From Leptospira fletcheri (GTDB lineage Bacteria > Spirochaetota > Leptospiria > Leptospirales > Leptospiraceae): a DNA stretch of 64,000 bases. Location of the stretch: the NCBI RefSeq assembly GCF_004769195.1, contig NZ_RQET01000012.1:1-64000 (forward strand), given 5' to 3'. A model generated the notes under the pieces. The model did no database searches. It saw only the letters and a list, made by a program, of their open reading frames with translations, and was not told where the DNA came from. Positions within the stretch are counted from its first letter, which is position 1. The number at the start of each line of letters is the position of its first letter. Below, one piece after another: positions 10,274-19,624 of the stretch. The position numbers and the translations under genes were made by a program.

Positions 10274-12016
10274 GTGCTCAAATACAGATTTCTCGCTTTC
10301 TGCTTTTTATTTTTCCAGACGGGTTCCTTTTTCACATGCCGTACTTCGGAGGAATCGAAGAAAGAAACGGTCGGTGGCTTGAAGGAATTCGATCGGGAGT
10401 TTGAAAAGAGAATTTATCAGATCTCACCCGGCATCTATTCCGCTGTAGGATACGGAATCGCAAATTCGATATTCATAACTGGAAAGGACGGTGTCATCGT
10501 AGTGGATACGATGGACGACCTCAAATCCGCGGAGCAGGTTTTTACTGAATTCCGTAAGATCTCCGACTTGCCCGTAAAAGCGATCATCTATACTCATAGT
10601 CATCCGGATCATATTTTCGGCGGTCCTGTTTTTGCGAGAGGATCCTCACCTATAATATACGCACATAAAGATCTAAAAGCGAATGTGGAAAGACTCGCGA
10701 GCGAAACCGCGATAGCAGTGGGAAGTAGAAGCGCCCGTATGTTCGGAAATTATTTGCGTAAAGAGGAAGTGGAAAACGTAGGGATCGGTCCTTACCAAGG
10801 GTATACGGCTTCCACGAAAATAGATTTCCTTCCGCCTACGAAAACGTTCGAGGATAGACTTTCCGTAAAGGCGGCCGGAATCGAAATGGAATTGATTCAC
10901 GCTCCCGGAGAAACGGACGACCAAATCTACGTATGGCTTCCGGAGCAAAAGACGCTTTTGATGGGAGATAATTTTTATAAGTCCTTTCCGAATCTTTATA
11001 CGATCCGCGGGACCTGGTTTAGGAGTTTAAAAAACTGGTATCGGTCCATCGACCTAGCGAGATCTCTGAAACCCGAGTTCGTGGTCCCGAGCCACGGTAG
11101 ACCCTTAAGCGGAGCCAAGGAGATTTATGGAATTCTAACGGACTATCGGGATGCGATCCAATACGTTCATGACCAATCTTTGCGCGGGATCAACTTAGGT
11201 CTGCATCCCGACGATCTTGTGGAATTCGTAAAGTTGCCGAAACACCTGGCCTCTTCCCCTTATCTGCAGGAGGTATACGGAAAAGTATCCTGGTCGGTGA
11301 GATCCATGTTCGCGGGAAATCTAGGTTGGTTTTCCGGCGATTCTTCGGAACTGGAACCGCTGACAAGAAAGGAGCAAGCGGCGCTTTTTTCGGAACTCGC
11401 CGGGGGAAAGGATATCTTGGTCACGATCGCTAGGAGAAAATTGGAAAAAGGCGAGTATCAAGCGGCACTTCAATTAAGCGGATATATTCTGCGAATCGAT
11501 CCGGAAAATCGAGACGGGAAAGAGATTCGGATTCGATCCTTACGATCCTTGGGAGAAGGAAACGAAAATGCGAACGCGCGTCATTATTACTTAACGGAAG
11601 CGCTCGAAATCCGTGACGATTTCGTGGCGAAGCTACAGGTAAAACCCAGTCCGGAATTGTTGAAACGTTATCCTCTTTCCGTGTTCTTTTCGAATCTTTC
11701 CGCACGTTTAGATCCGGTTAAAAGCGCCGATCTACAAGGAAAAGTCTCGATCAAATTTACGGACACCGGCGAGGAGTTTACGGTCCACTTGCGGAGAGGC
11801 GTGGCCGAAATAGAAGAGCGTATTTCCGAAAATCCGAATATACTCGTATATGCGAATTCCCAGGTTTGGAAAGAGATGTTGGTTCGTCTCACGAATCCGG
11901 CTACCGCGTTGCGAAGTTTCGAATACAGAAAAGGAAGTCTTTTAGAGTTCGTTAAATTTCTCGGAAATTTCTCCCTGCAACAAGAGCCCAAGCTTCCGTA
12001 TTCGGTTGGGAAATAA
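10274..12016 (+). CDS. Alkylsulfatase-like metallo-beta-lactamase-fold hydrolase
   Basis: About 580 residues. An ATG at 10250 is in frame, but the GTG at 10274 sits five bases after a perfect AGGAGG, so I prefer it; the signal then reads LKYRFLAFCFLFF and ends at a lipobox-like SFFTC. The MBL domain has THSHPDHIFGG (about 107-117 from this start), HAPGETDDQ and VPSHGRPL. The order MBL domain, helical dimerisation domain (GNLGWFSGD, ELAGGKDILV) and C-terminal SCP2-like domain is that of SdsA1/BDS1-type alkylsulfatases, which release sulfate from alkyl sulfates. Members vary in substrate and some cleave other esters. It lies 57 bases after the preceding gene. Confidence 0.85.
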   Translation: MLKYRFLAFCFLFFQTGSFFTCRTSEESKKETVGGLKEFDREFEKRIYQISPGIYSAVGYGIANSIFITGKDGVIVVDTMDDLKSAEQVFTEFRKISDLPVKAIIYTHSHPDHIFGGPVFARGSSPIIYAHKDLKANVERLASETAIAVGSRSARMFGNYLRKEEVENVGIGPYQGYTASTKIDFLPPTKTFEDRLSVKAAGIEMELIHAPGETDDQIYVWLPEQKTLLMGDNFYKSFPNLYTIRGTWFRSLKNWYRSIDLARSLKPEFVVPSHGRPLSGAKEIYGILTDYRDAIQYVHDQSLRGINLGLHPDDLVEFVKLPKHLASSPYLQEVYGKVSWSVRSMFAGNLGWFSGDSSELEPLTRKEQAALFSELAGGKDILVTIARRKLEKGEYQAALQLSGYILRIDPENRDGKEIRIRSLRSLGEGNENANARHYYLTEALEIRDDFVAKLQVKPSPELLKRYPLSVFFSNLSARLDPVKSADLQGKVSIKFTDTGEEFTVHLRRGVAEIEERISENPNILVYANSQVWKEMLVRLTNPATALRSFEYRKGSLLEFVKFLGNFSLQQEPKLPYSVGK

Positions 12017-12025
12017 ATTCGGTAA

Positions 12026-12284
<259 letters not shown>

Positions 12285-12316
12285 GAGATTTTTGGAAAGG
12301 GTGAATCCGCCCGATC

Positions 12317-12389
12317 AGCTGCCTAGAGGAATCGAACCCCCAACCTGCTGATTACAAGTCAGCTGCTCTACCAATTGAGCTAAGGCAGC
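12317..12389 (-). tRNA. tRNA-Thr (anticodon UGU)
   Basis: A 73-base class I tRNA on the minus strand. The acceptor stem is GCTGCCT with AGGCAGC and the discriminator is T. The D arm contains AGCTCAATTGGTAGAGC, the anticodon loop CTTGTAA has anticodon TGT, and the T arm has GGGGGTTCGATTCC. CCA is not encoded. It lies 32 bases upstream of tRNA-Tyr on the same strand, so both are probably cotranscribed. Confidence 0.95.
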
Positions 12390-12483
12390 GTTTGGACTCG
12401 TAACCAGTATTTCGAGCGGATTTCCGGGGTCAACCGATTAAAAAGGATTTTCTCCTGGCGCTAGAATGGGGGATTTGTATTGC

Positions 12484-12870
12484 ATGCCTCTTTTCCTCGT
12501 AAATCTAGGGATGACGATTTCCATTCTCGCGTTCTATGTCGGATTTTGGTTCCGCTTTCGGAACAATCGTCTTCACAGAATTTTTAATACGATCGGTATC
12601 CTCTTTAATCTTTGCGCTGCGATCTATCTTCTGTCCTTAAAATATTTGTTCGGGGGCTTGGACTCCGCTGGCTTCGTGCCGGTCTTCGACAGAACGATCA
12701 TCGACACACACCGCGCTTTTGCCGCTCTGGCTTTGGTCTTGATGCTCCTGACTGGCTGGTCCGGCTTTGCGGGAAAAAAAGGATTCCATCGAAAACTCAA
12801 CTTTGTTTTTCTACCATTATATACCCTCGTATATCTCTCCGGATTATTTCTATTCCGTTCCGGGAATTAA
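12484..12870 (+). CDS. Small four-span membrane protein
   Basis: About 128 residues with four hydrophobic segments. The starts at 12466 and 12484 are both possible; the second puts MPLFLVNLGM at the beginning of the first span. Two histidines lie near membrane edges (DTHRAF before span three, FHRKLNF before span four), as in DUF420 or cytochrome b561-like small membrane proteins, but the similarity is too weak to name a family. It ends 25 bases before the transketolase gene and may be cotranscribed with it. Confidence 0.6.
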   Translation: MPLFLVNLGMTISILAFYVGFWFRFRNNRLHRIFNTIGILFNLCAAIYLLSLKYLFGGLDSAGFVPVFDRTIIDTHRAFAALALVLMLLTGWSGFAGKKGFHRKLNFVFLPLYTLVYLSGLFLFRSGN

Positions 12871-12895
12871 GTCGGGGCAATTTTAGAAGGTCGAA

Positions 12896-13720
<825 letters not shown>

Positions 13721-13732
13721 GAGTTTCCTTCT

Positions 13733-13807
13733 GCGTATTTCCGAAGTTCGAAAAAAAGAAGAACATTTCATCGATTCGGAGTTTTCTATCTTTGTTCGGA
13801 AATACGC
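13733..13807. repeat. 13-bp perfect inverted repeat downstream of transketolase gene
   Basis: GCGTATTTCCGAA at 13733-13745 is the exact reverse complement of TTCGGAAATACGC at 13795-13807, with 49 bases between. In RNA this would make a long stem with a large, A-rich loop that can itself pair (GTTC with GAAC). No T-run follows directly, so it is not a textbook terminator. It fills part of a 280-base gap with no gene and could be an mRNA-stabilising structure, a factor-assisted terminator or a small mobile repeat. Confidence 0.5.
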
Positions 13808-14000
13808 CTCGAATCCCGAAAAAAACGTTTCAATTTCGTTTTTTATCTTTGCGGGCACTTGACTTCGTTTCGGCCTACTCCTTCGTCGGAAAGAGAACAT
13901 AAACGAACGACATAGTTAATTTATGAATCACATCCTTTTTTAACTGTTCGAAAAACTTCCGAATTGACTAAGCTCTTCCCGGTATCACGTTATTGTACTT

Positions 14001-14900
14001 ATGCAATCCTCCGACTTCCCTTTCGGAACAGTTCCCTTCCCACCCGATAAGATAGAGGATAAATTTTACCAATTGGAATTTTCCTCCAGCGAGGATAAAT
14101 CCGGGATCATTGCGGAGATCGCCGGTATGATTCCTTGGCAGGTTCGCGTCCGGGAAGTGGCGGACGAATTGAAGGATCCTACTCTTCGCGTTTTTGCGAG
14201 AGGAGTCGCACCCATCATTCATTCGGAGCGGATCAGTGTGCGTTATGCGGCATTGGCTGAAAAAGGGAACTCGAATCATTACGAGGATTTGGAGGAAGGT
14301 GCGTTTCTGCTTTCCTCTGTCACGGAACCGGAACTTTCTTATCCTGAATTCCGGACCTATCTGGATCGGATCGCTTTGCGAGTGGAGGAACTCGTGGATC
14401 TAAACGAAGATCTGGCTTCGGACGACGTGAAGGTTCATTTTTTAACCCGTGTGCTTTCCCAGGAAGAAGGTTTTTCCGGCAATCATGAGGAGTACGAGGA
14501 TCCGGATAATTCCTATTTGCATCGGGTATTCGTCACAAAACGGGGCATTCCCATCTCTTTGTCGGTGATCTACCTTTTAGTCGCGCATCGATTGAACCTT
14601 CCGCTTTACGGCGTCAATATGCCTCTGCACTTTCTACTTCATTTCGAATCCAACGACTATGAAACCTATATCGATCCTTACCACGGCGGAGTGATGCTGG
14701 ATCGTTCCACTTGCATCCGTTTTTTAAAGGCAAACGGATTCCAGGCTCACGACCGTTACTTTACCCACGCCAGTAGTATGACGATCCTGAAAAGGATGTT
14801 TCGTAACTTGATCCATATCTATCGGAAAAAGGAAAATCGTGAAATGGAAAAAGTACTGTCTAAACACCTGCTCGCCCTGGACAGCAAGTGGAAATCCTGA
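14001..14900 (+). CDS. SirB1/transglutaminase-like family protein
   Basis: 299 residues. The central block (about 145-245) contains [56 protein letters not shown] followed by YIDPYHGG, which is characteristic of the Transglut_core2 (SirB1/YchA, UPF0162) family. The N-terminal part has armadillo-like helices ([16 protein letters not shown]). The family lacks a firmly known biochemical activity; E. coli SirB1 lies next to prmC/kdsA genes. No Shine-Dalgarno is seen before the ATG. The next gene starts about 80-100 bases on, in the same direction. Confidence 0.75.
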   Translation: MQSSDFPFGTVPFPPDKIEDKFYQLEFSSSEDKSGIIAEIAGMIPWQVRVREVADELKDPTLRVFARGVAPIIHSERISVRYAALAEKGNSNHYEDLEEGAFLLSSVTEPELSYPEFRTYLDRIALRVEELVDLNEDLASDDVKVHFLTRVLSQEEGFSGNHEEYEDPDNSYLHRVFVTKRGIPISLSVIYLLVAHRLNLPLYGVNMPLHFLLHFESNDYETYIDPYHGGVMLDRSTCIRFLKANGFQAHDRYFTHASSMTILKRMFRNLIHIYRKKENREMEKVLSKHLLALDSKWKS

Positions 14901-14999
14901 TTTTTTCACCCCCTTTCTTTTCGTTCCGCTCGTATTTCCTACCCTTTCCTGCTTGAGCGATAAATTCCTTCGGAAATAGTGTCGAAACAAGGAAACTCC

Positions 15000-15959
15000 G
15001 TGAAAGCCAAGGGATTGAAGGACCTCCTCGTCCGAAAGTTCGACAAAAAACTGTACGAGATCATAGACGAGGATCTTCGTCTACTCGCCGAGATTAAGGA
15101 TTATACCATCCGCTCCGGAGGAAAAAGAATCCGTCCGATCCTGCATTATTGCATGTGTCGTATCCTCGGATACAAGGGGGAAAAATACGCGGATGTAGGG
15201 GCCATCGCAGAATTGATTCATGCCGCGAGTCTTTTGCACGATGACGTCGTGGACGAAGCTCAGACCAGAAGAGGGGTGCCCAGCGTAGGTTCCCGTTTCG
15301 GAAATAAAACCGCGATTCTCGCCGGAGATTACCTTCTTGCCTGCGGGATCTATCATCTTAACCGATTGAATTCTCCCGAATTAATGGATATTTTCACACA
15401 AGTGATCAAGGATCTTTCGGTAAGCGAACTCGTTCAGATGGAATGGGAAAGAAATCCCAAGATTGATTTGGACGTGTACGATCGAGTAGTCTACGGTAAG
15501 ACCGCATCTTTGTTCGGAGCAGTCTGTCAGGCCGCCGGAATTCTAGCGGGGGCTCCCAAAAAGAATCTAAAAAAATTGCACGAGTTCGGAGTCCGATTAG
15601 GATCCTTGTTCCAAAAACAGGACGACGCCATCGATTATTTCCAAGCCGGGGACCGGACGGGCAAGGTTCCTCTCAAGGATTTTAAAAACGGATTATATAC
15701 GTACCCGGTTCTCCGACTTTTGGAAAAGGCGGATAAGAACGATAAAAAACTGACCCATTCCCTTTTTGCTAAGGAAGAAAGGACCGAGCACGACGAAGTC
15801 GTAATTCTTTCCCTGCTCAATCGGTACAATATTCGAAAAATGTTGAGTGAAGAGTTTCGGTCGGATGTGGAAGAACTTTTGCGATTTTTAAAAGGTTTTC
15901 CGGAAACCGAGGAAGGAGCACTTGTCCGGGATCAATTCAGAAAATTGACCGAAGTGTAA
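15000..15959 (+). CDS. Polyprenyl diphosphate synthase (IspB-like)
   Basis: Trans-prenyltransferase that extends farnesyl or geranyl diphosphate with isopentenyl diphosphate, giving the side chain of quinones. About 319 residues from the GTG at 15000, which has AAGGA six bases upstream; a GTG at 14979 is also in frame but lacks a good site. The first Asp-rich motif is [15 protein letters not shown] (about 80-94) with SGGKRIRP before it; the second is KQDDAIDYF (near 210). Both are intact, so catalytic activity is expected. Chain length cannot be predicted safely, but the similarity to octaprenyl synthases is good. Confidence 0.9.
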   Translation: MKAKGLKDLLVRKFDKKLYEIIDEDLRLLAEIKDYTIRSGGKRIRPILHYCMCRILGYKGEKYADVGAIAELIHAASLLHDDVVDEAQTRRGVPSVGSRFGNKTAILAGDYLLACGIYHLNRLNSPELMDIFTQVIKDLSVSELVQMEWERNPKIDLDVYDRVVYGKTASLFGAVCQAAGILAGAPKKNLKKLHEFGVRLGSLFQKQDDAIDYFQAGDRTGKVPLKDFKNGLYTYPVLRLLEKADKNDKKLTHSLFAKEERTEHDEVVILSLLNRYNIRKMLSEEFRSDVEELLRFLKGFPETEEGALVRDQFRKLTEV

Positions 15960-15970
15960 AGATCCTCTTT

Positions 15971-15990
15971 CCGAAGGACGGAACCTTCGG
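15971..15990. terminator. Possible hairpin between convergent genes
   Basis: CCGAAGG-acggaa-CCTTCGG makes a seven-base-pair stem with a six-base loop, eleven bases after the prenyl synthase stop and before the end of a minus-strand gene. There is no clear T-run on either side, so I give it only as a possible bidirectional terminator. Confidence 0.35.
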
Positions 15991-16045
15991 CGAGTGTCAT
16001 TCGCCTCTTCTCCGTTCATCGCGGAGATTTCGATCTAGTCCGGAA

Positions 16046-16393
16046 TCAATGAACCGCGTTTTTCAAAAGGTGGAAAACGGATCCGGAATGTTGTCGAAGA
16101 TAGAAAAAATAAGCGTTTGCCGCAAGGCTGATCACCAAAGGCAAAAACTTAAAGAATCGAGTCTTCGCGAAAGAGAATACGATGAAAGCCAAGAGAACCC
16201 CGATGACCGGCAATAAGGATCCGATTGTCATCAGAGTATAGAAGATCCAGAAATTGGGAATCTGGTCCTCCGTTTGCACTTTTCTATGCGAAACCGGTCT
16301 TGGGTGGCTTTGCAAAGGCATGTGTCTGGGCTCGACTCGTACTACTTTCGCTTTTTCCCTAAACTTCTGGTCGTTGTTCAGCGCTTTTTCCAT
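16046..16393 (-). CDS. Small membrane protein of unknown function
   Basis: 115 residues: a basic cytoplasmic N-terminus (about 1-45), then two hydrophobic spans, FWIFYTLMTIGSLLPVIGVLLAFIVF split by a short break and FLPLVISLAANAYFFYL. No family is recognised. It converges on the prenyl synthase gene. The reading frame has normal codon use and no overlapping gene, which is the main reason to accept it. Confidence 0.5.
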   Translation of the reverse strand: MEKALNNDQKFREKAKVVRVEPRHMPLQSHPRPVSHRKVQTEDQIPNFWIFYTLMTIGSLLPVIGVLLAFIVFSFAKTRFFKFLPLVISLAANAYFFYLRQHSGSVFHLLKNAVH

Positions 16394-16489
16394 ACCTTTA
16401 GTTTAAGATTTTTCGGGGGAGTTGCAAGTCCCATCCGAAAATTCGGGGATTTTGCACGATGGAATTAGTCGAAATGGCGGGGTTAAATA

Positions 16490-16754
16490 AAAAGTAATTT
16501 TATCCGATTTAGGGAGAAAAAGAGTCTAATATAAACAAAATCGCGGATTTCAAAAAATCGTTTTTTACAGCATATTATCTCTGTTAAACGTTTCCCGAGT
16601 TCTTCTTTTCGGTTCTTACTGGAACGGAGTGGGGATCGAAAGTGAGGGGTTTTCGGGGAAGAAGAACGGGACAGAATTCAAAAGAGTAGCAAAATAAATA
16701 GAATCCGGCGAGTATAGAGGGCTGCCTGAAAGAGAGAAGGCAGCCCTTTTTTTC
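16490..16754 (+). ncRNA. Candidate small RNA ending at a strong terminator
   Basis: No plus-strand reading frame of interest lies between 16394 and 16754, yet the stretch ends in a textbook plus-strand terminator. Upstream of it, GTTCTTCTT near 16600 can pair with AAGAAGAAC near 16662, closing a long interrupted hairpin. The AT-rich DNA around 16490-16535 contains TAATAT, a possible -10 element, but no convincing -35. I checked for RNase P, tmRNA and SRP RNA signatures by eye and saw none; a 6S-like RNA is conceivable. The 5' end is a guess. Confidence 0.4.
16718..16754 (+). terminator. Rho-independent terminator
   Basis: GGGCTGCCT pairs perfectly with AGGCAGCCC around a ten-base purine-rich loop and is followed by seven T residues. 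The orientation is plus, so it cannot serve the adjacent minus-strand gene that stops at 16755. It implies a plus-strand transcript coming from the gene-free region to its left. Confidence 0.88.
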
Positions 16755-17543
16755 TTATTGGGTTGTAGTAGTGGAGGTTCCGGCTGGGACGGAATTACTC
16801 GTACAATTTACGTCGCCTTTGATGGAAACGCTTACCCCGGCTACCGATTGTGTGTTAAAGCATTGTTGTCCGTTTTGGGTATAACACATACTCGAAGAAG
16901 TGGCCGAAGTACAGTTGATGAAGTCCACCGTATAACATTGAGTCAACGAAAGTCCCGCACTTCCGGTTGAGACCACGTTCCCCACCAAATCCAGAGTAAC
17001 GGTCAGATAGGACAGAGCTTGGCTTCCGGAAACGGAAGTATCGATCGGAACTCCGCTTCCTCCCCAAGTGATTTTTCCGTAATTCGCGACCAAAGGTTTT
17101 GCCGTCAAACTTCCGGAGTAGGAAAAGCCCTGCTGCGAATCGATTTGCCCTTGGTTTTGGGTACTATCGTACAGAAACTTCAGATAGATATAGTCTCCGG
17201 TAGTATAATAGAGTCGGCTGATGACCGTAAATTGGGTATTCGTTCCGGAGCCAGAACTAGTGGTCGTTGTCGTGGTTGTCGTAGTGGTTCCCGTCGAGGA
17301 ACTTGCGGAATATGGGGAGCCGGTTCCGCAGTTCGGAGTCTTACTCTTATCCAAGCTCCCATGGATGCTAAACGTAACGGAACCGTCCGAGGCAGTGACC
17401 GAAAGATCGGTTTTTGTGGATTGGTGGTGTTCGCAGGTTTGGGTGAAAAAAATCAGGGCTGCGGATAGGAATGCGGTTAAAACGGACCGTCTGCAGGTCC
17501 GGAGAATCGTCGGAAAGGATCCCATAGTTCTAATATCAATCAT
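16755..17543 (-). CDS. Exported Thr/Ser-rich protein, putative lipoprotein
   Basis: About 262 residues. The frame is open further upstream, but starting at 17543 (or the ATG at 17525) gives a signal peptide, RRSVLTAFLSAALIFFTQTC, with a possible lipobox Cys. A low-complexity linker of ten consecutive threonines flanked by Ser and Gly lies near residue 95. The rest is rich in Ser, Thr, Gly, Tyr and paired Cys (NCTSATSSSMCYTQNGQQC) and looks like a surface beta-structure; it ends in TTTTQ. I recognise no family. The threonine run is encoded by mixed ACN codons, and slippage there could vary the linker length. Confidence 0.6.
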   Translation of the reverse strand: MIDIRTMGSFPTILRTCRRSVLTAFLSAALIFFTQTCEHHQSTKTDLSVTASDGSVTFSIHGSLDKSKTPNCGTGSPYSASSSTGTTTTTTTTTTSSGSGTNTQFTVISRLYYTTGDYIYLKFLYDSTQNQGQIDSQQGFSYSGSLTAKPLVANYGKITWGGSGVPIDTSVSGSQALSYLTVTLDLVGNVVSTGSAGLSLTQCYTVDFINCTSATSSSMCYTQNGQQCFNTQSVAGVSVSIKGDVNCTSNSVPAGTSTTTTQ

Positions 17544-17782
17544 CGGTAAAGGTGGGTCAAGAATGAAATCCCGGGAAATAATCCCGACTGAAATTCTTAA
17601 ATCGGACCCGAATAAAGGGAGCACGGTTCCTTTTCTGCAAAAGATTTTTCGGAATGGAAATCGGGTGTCCGGTGGATTATGTCGGAATTTTACGGTTCGT
17701 GCCGAGCGCATTGCGCTGTCGATTTAGAAGCTTGTCTCCGGAAGGGGAATCTGCTTTCTTGAGAAAAATCAGGACGGTTCTC

Positions 17783-18811
17783 GTGAAAATACACAAATAT
17801 GATTCGATTCCGGACGTGGTGGAAATCGGAGACGGAATATTCAAAACCGAAATTCCACAGCCCTTCTACTCTCCCAATAATATCTATATTCTCCCGGACG
17901 GGGAACCCACTTTGATCGATTCCGGTTATCTTGCGCATCTAGGGATGTTGCAAAGGGCGCTGAAAAAACTCGGGCTAAGTCTGAACAAAATAAAACATAT
18001 ATTTTATACGCACAATCATTTGGATCACATGAGCGCCATTCTTACGATCCGCTATTATACCGAAGCGAAATTGTACGCGATGAAAGGTATGGCGGCAGGG
18101 ATCGGAAATTATCTGGAATATGTGGAAGTATTCAACCGGGCCACCAAAAGGCTCGTGTATAAGGGCCATCGTTCTCCCAACGATAGAAAGACGGAACTCG
18201 CAAGAGTGGAAGCCGGCAACGAAAACCTTAAAAATACTCTGATGCGGGGGGACAGAATCGATCCGATTCTAAAACTCGATGTGGAATTGGTGGAGGGGGA
18301 TGTCATACGCGCGGGTGGGAAAGAGATCGGATTTCTGCACACTCCGGGGCATAACCTGTGGCACCTGACGCCCTATATCTTGGAGGAGAATATCTTTTTC
18401 ACCGGCGATCTTGTCTTACAGAATATTTCCTCCATCTATGCGGAGATAGACGGAAATCTAGAGGACTATTACAAATCTTTGGATCGGATTTCCAAGATGT
18501 CCATTCGCCGACTTCTTCCTGCTCACGGTCCCGAACCTGAGGATCCTAAGAAAGCGATCAAGTTGCTATACAAAACTCTGCAAATCTTGGAGAGAGGAAT
18601 CATACGCAGATTAAAGGAAAAGGAATACGATCTTTCCAGTCTGACTCTGGAAGCAATGGGAGAAAAGGTCGCTAATTCAGGTTATTATAATACTGCGATG
18701 GCGATTTTACATTCCATGGTCAGGAAATTCGTTGAAAGAGGCTGGGTAGAGGTGGTCGAGACGGAACCTCCGTATGAAACTTACAAATGGATCGGAGATT
18801 CTAATATATAG
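17783..18811 (+). CDS. Metallo-beta-lactamase-fold hydrolase with winged-helix tail
   Basis: About 342 residues from the GTG at 17783, which follows AGGA by eight bases; the frame is open back to 17654 but the extra residues are not family-like. The MBL core shows NNIYILPDGEPTLIDSG, the metal motif THNHLDHMSA, LHTPGHNLWH, FFTGDLVL and LLPAHGPEP. The last 90 residues (RRLKEKEYDLSSLTLEAMGEKVANSGYYNTAMAILHSMVRKFVERGWVE) form a winged helix found in the LACTB2/RNase-like MBL subfamily. The exact substrate is not evident. Confidence 0.8.
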   Translation: MKIHKYDSIPDVVEIGDGIFKTEIPQPFYSPNNIYILPDGEPTLIDSGYLAHLGMLQRALKKLGLSLNKIKHIFYTHNHLDHMSAILTIRYYTEAKLYAMKGMAAGIGNYLEYVEVFNRATKRLVYKGHRSPNDRKTELARVEAGNENLKNTLMRGDRIDPILKLDVELVEGDVIRAGGKEIGFLHTPGHNLWHLTPYILEENIFFTGDLVLQNISSIYAEIDGNLEDYYKSLDRISKMSIRRLLPAHGPEPEDPKKAIKLLYKTLQILERGIIRRLKEKEYDLSSLTLEAMGEKVANSGYYNTAMAILHSMVRKFVERGWVEVVETEPPYETYKWIGDSNI

Positions 18812-18832
18812 ATCCGGAACGAATAGAGGGGT

Positions 18833-19606
18833 TCATTCTTTTTCCGGCACTATTTCTCCGTAAAAAGGGGTCTGTTTCAATTTCATGTTGTAGGCTTTTA
18901 TGAACAGGAGTTCAAGATGCGTCACGTCCTCGCGGTTGTATTTTAATAGCAGATCCAAAGCCTCCATGTCGTCGTATTGCACGTACTGCCACCATAATCT
19001 GACCGCGTCCGCTCCGTTGACTTCGAAGGGAAGGTCTCTTGTGATTCCGAGCGCCTTTTCGCAGCCTTTCAGTCCGCCTCGGTATCCGAGACTGCGAAGA
19101 AGATACATCAGATCGAAATGACGGTTTCTAAATCGTTTGCCGAATTCCTTTTCCAAGAAGGGCACGTCGAACGCTACTCCGTTGTAACTTACGAAAATAT
19201 GGGAAGGGAGAACCTTCTCCGGAAAGTCGTCCATGTCCCGTCCGCGCAGAAAGTCCTTGAATTGATCGCCGTCGTACGTTCCGACTACGGTGATGAAATC
19301 CTCTTTGGATAAACCGCTGGTCTCTATGTCTATATAGAGAAGTCTGGATCGGACCGAGGGAAAGAGTCTCCATTTTTGCTCGTTAGGTACGGCGAAGAAA
19401 AAATAGTCCCAGTTCTCTCTCGCGAATTCTTTTTTGGAAAACTCGAGAGAATCCAATACCAATCTGGAATATGTGTCTTCTTGGTTCCTGGAACGAACCA
19501 GAAACTCTTCCCTAAGGGAATCCCAATCCAGGATCCCTTTCTCCCAATACTTCCGTTCTTCCAGGATATCGATGCCAGGGAGATGGCAAAAAGTATGCTT
19601 TAACAA
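18833..19606 (-). CDS. RNase H-like 3'-5' exonuclease family protein (YprB type)
   Basis: 257 residues. The start is a TTG preceded by GAGGA at suitable distance. Motifs of the DEDDh-type exonuclease fold are LLYIDIETSGLSKEDF (about 90), SYNGVAFDVPFLEKEF and LLKYNREDVTHLELL, the last carrying the fourth acidic residue. This is the ribonuclease_H-like YprB family, which often accompanies DNA repair helicases. It lies 18 bases downstream of lnt on the same strand, so it is probably the last gene of the run 22479 to 18833. The nuclease specificity is not known. Confidence 0.78.
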   Translation of the reverse strand: MLKHTFCHLPGIDILEERKYWEKGILDWDSLREEFLVRSRNQEDTYSRLVLDSLEFSKKEFARENWDYFFFAVPNEQKWRLFPSVRSRLLYIDIETSGLSKEDFITVVGTYDGDQFKDFLRGRDMDDFPEKVLPSHIFVSYNGVAFDVPFLEKEFGKRFRNRHFDLMYLLRSLGYRGGLKGCEKALGITRDLPFEVNGADAVRLWWQYVQYDDMEALDLLLKYNREDVTHLELLFIKAYNMKLKQTPFYGEIVPEKE

Positions 19607-19624
19607 ACGGATTCCTCTATGATT

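Noticed and set aside
16490..16754. RNase P RNA, tmRNA or SRP RNA
   Set aside because: None of the conserved cores of these RNAs is visible by eye.
17221..17727. Plus-strand frame of 168 residues with a long valine run
   Set aside because: It is the complement of the threonine-rich protein on the minus strand; the valine run is the mirror of the threonine run and there is no ribosome site.
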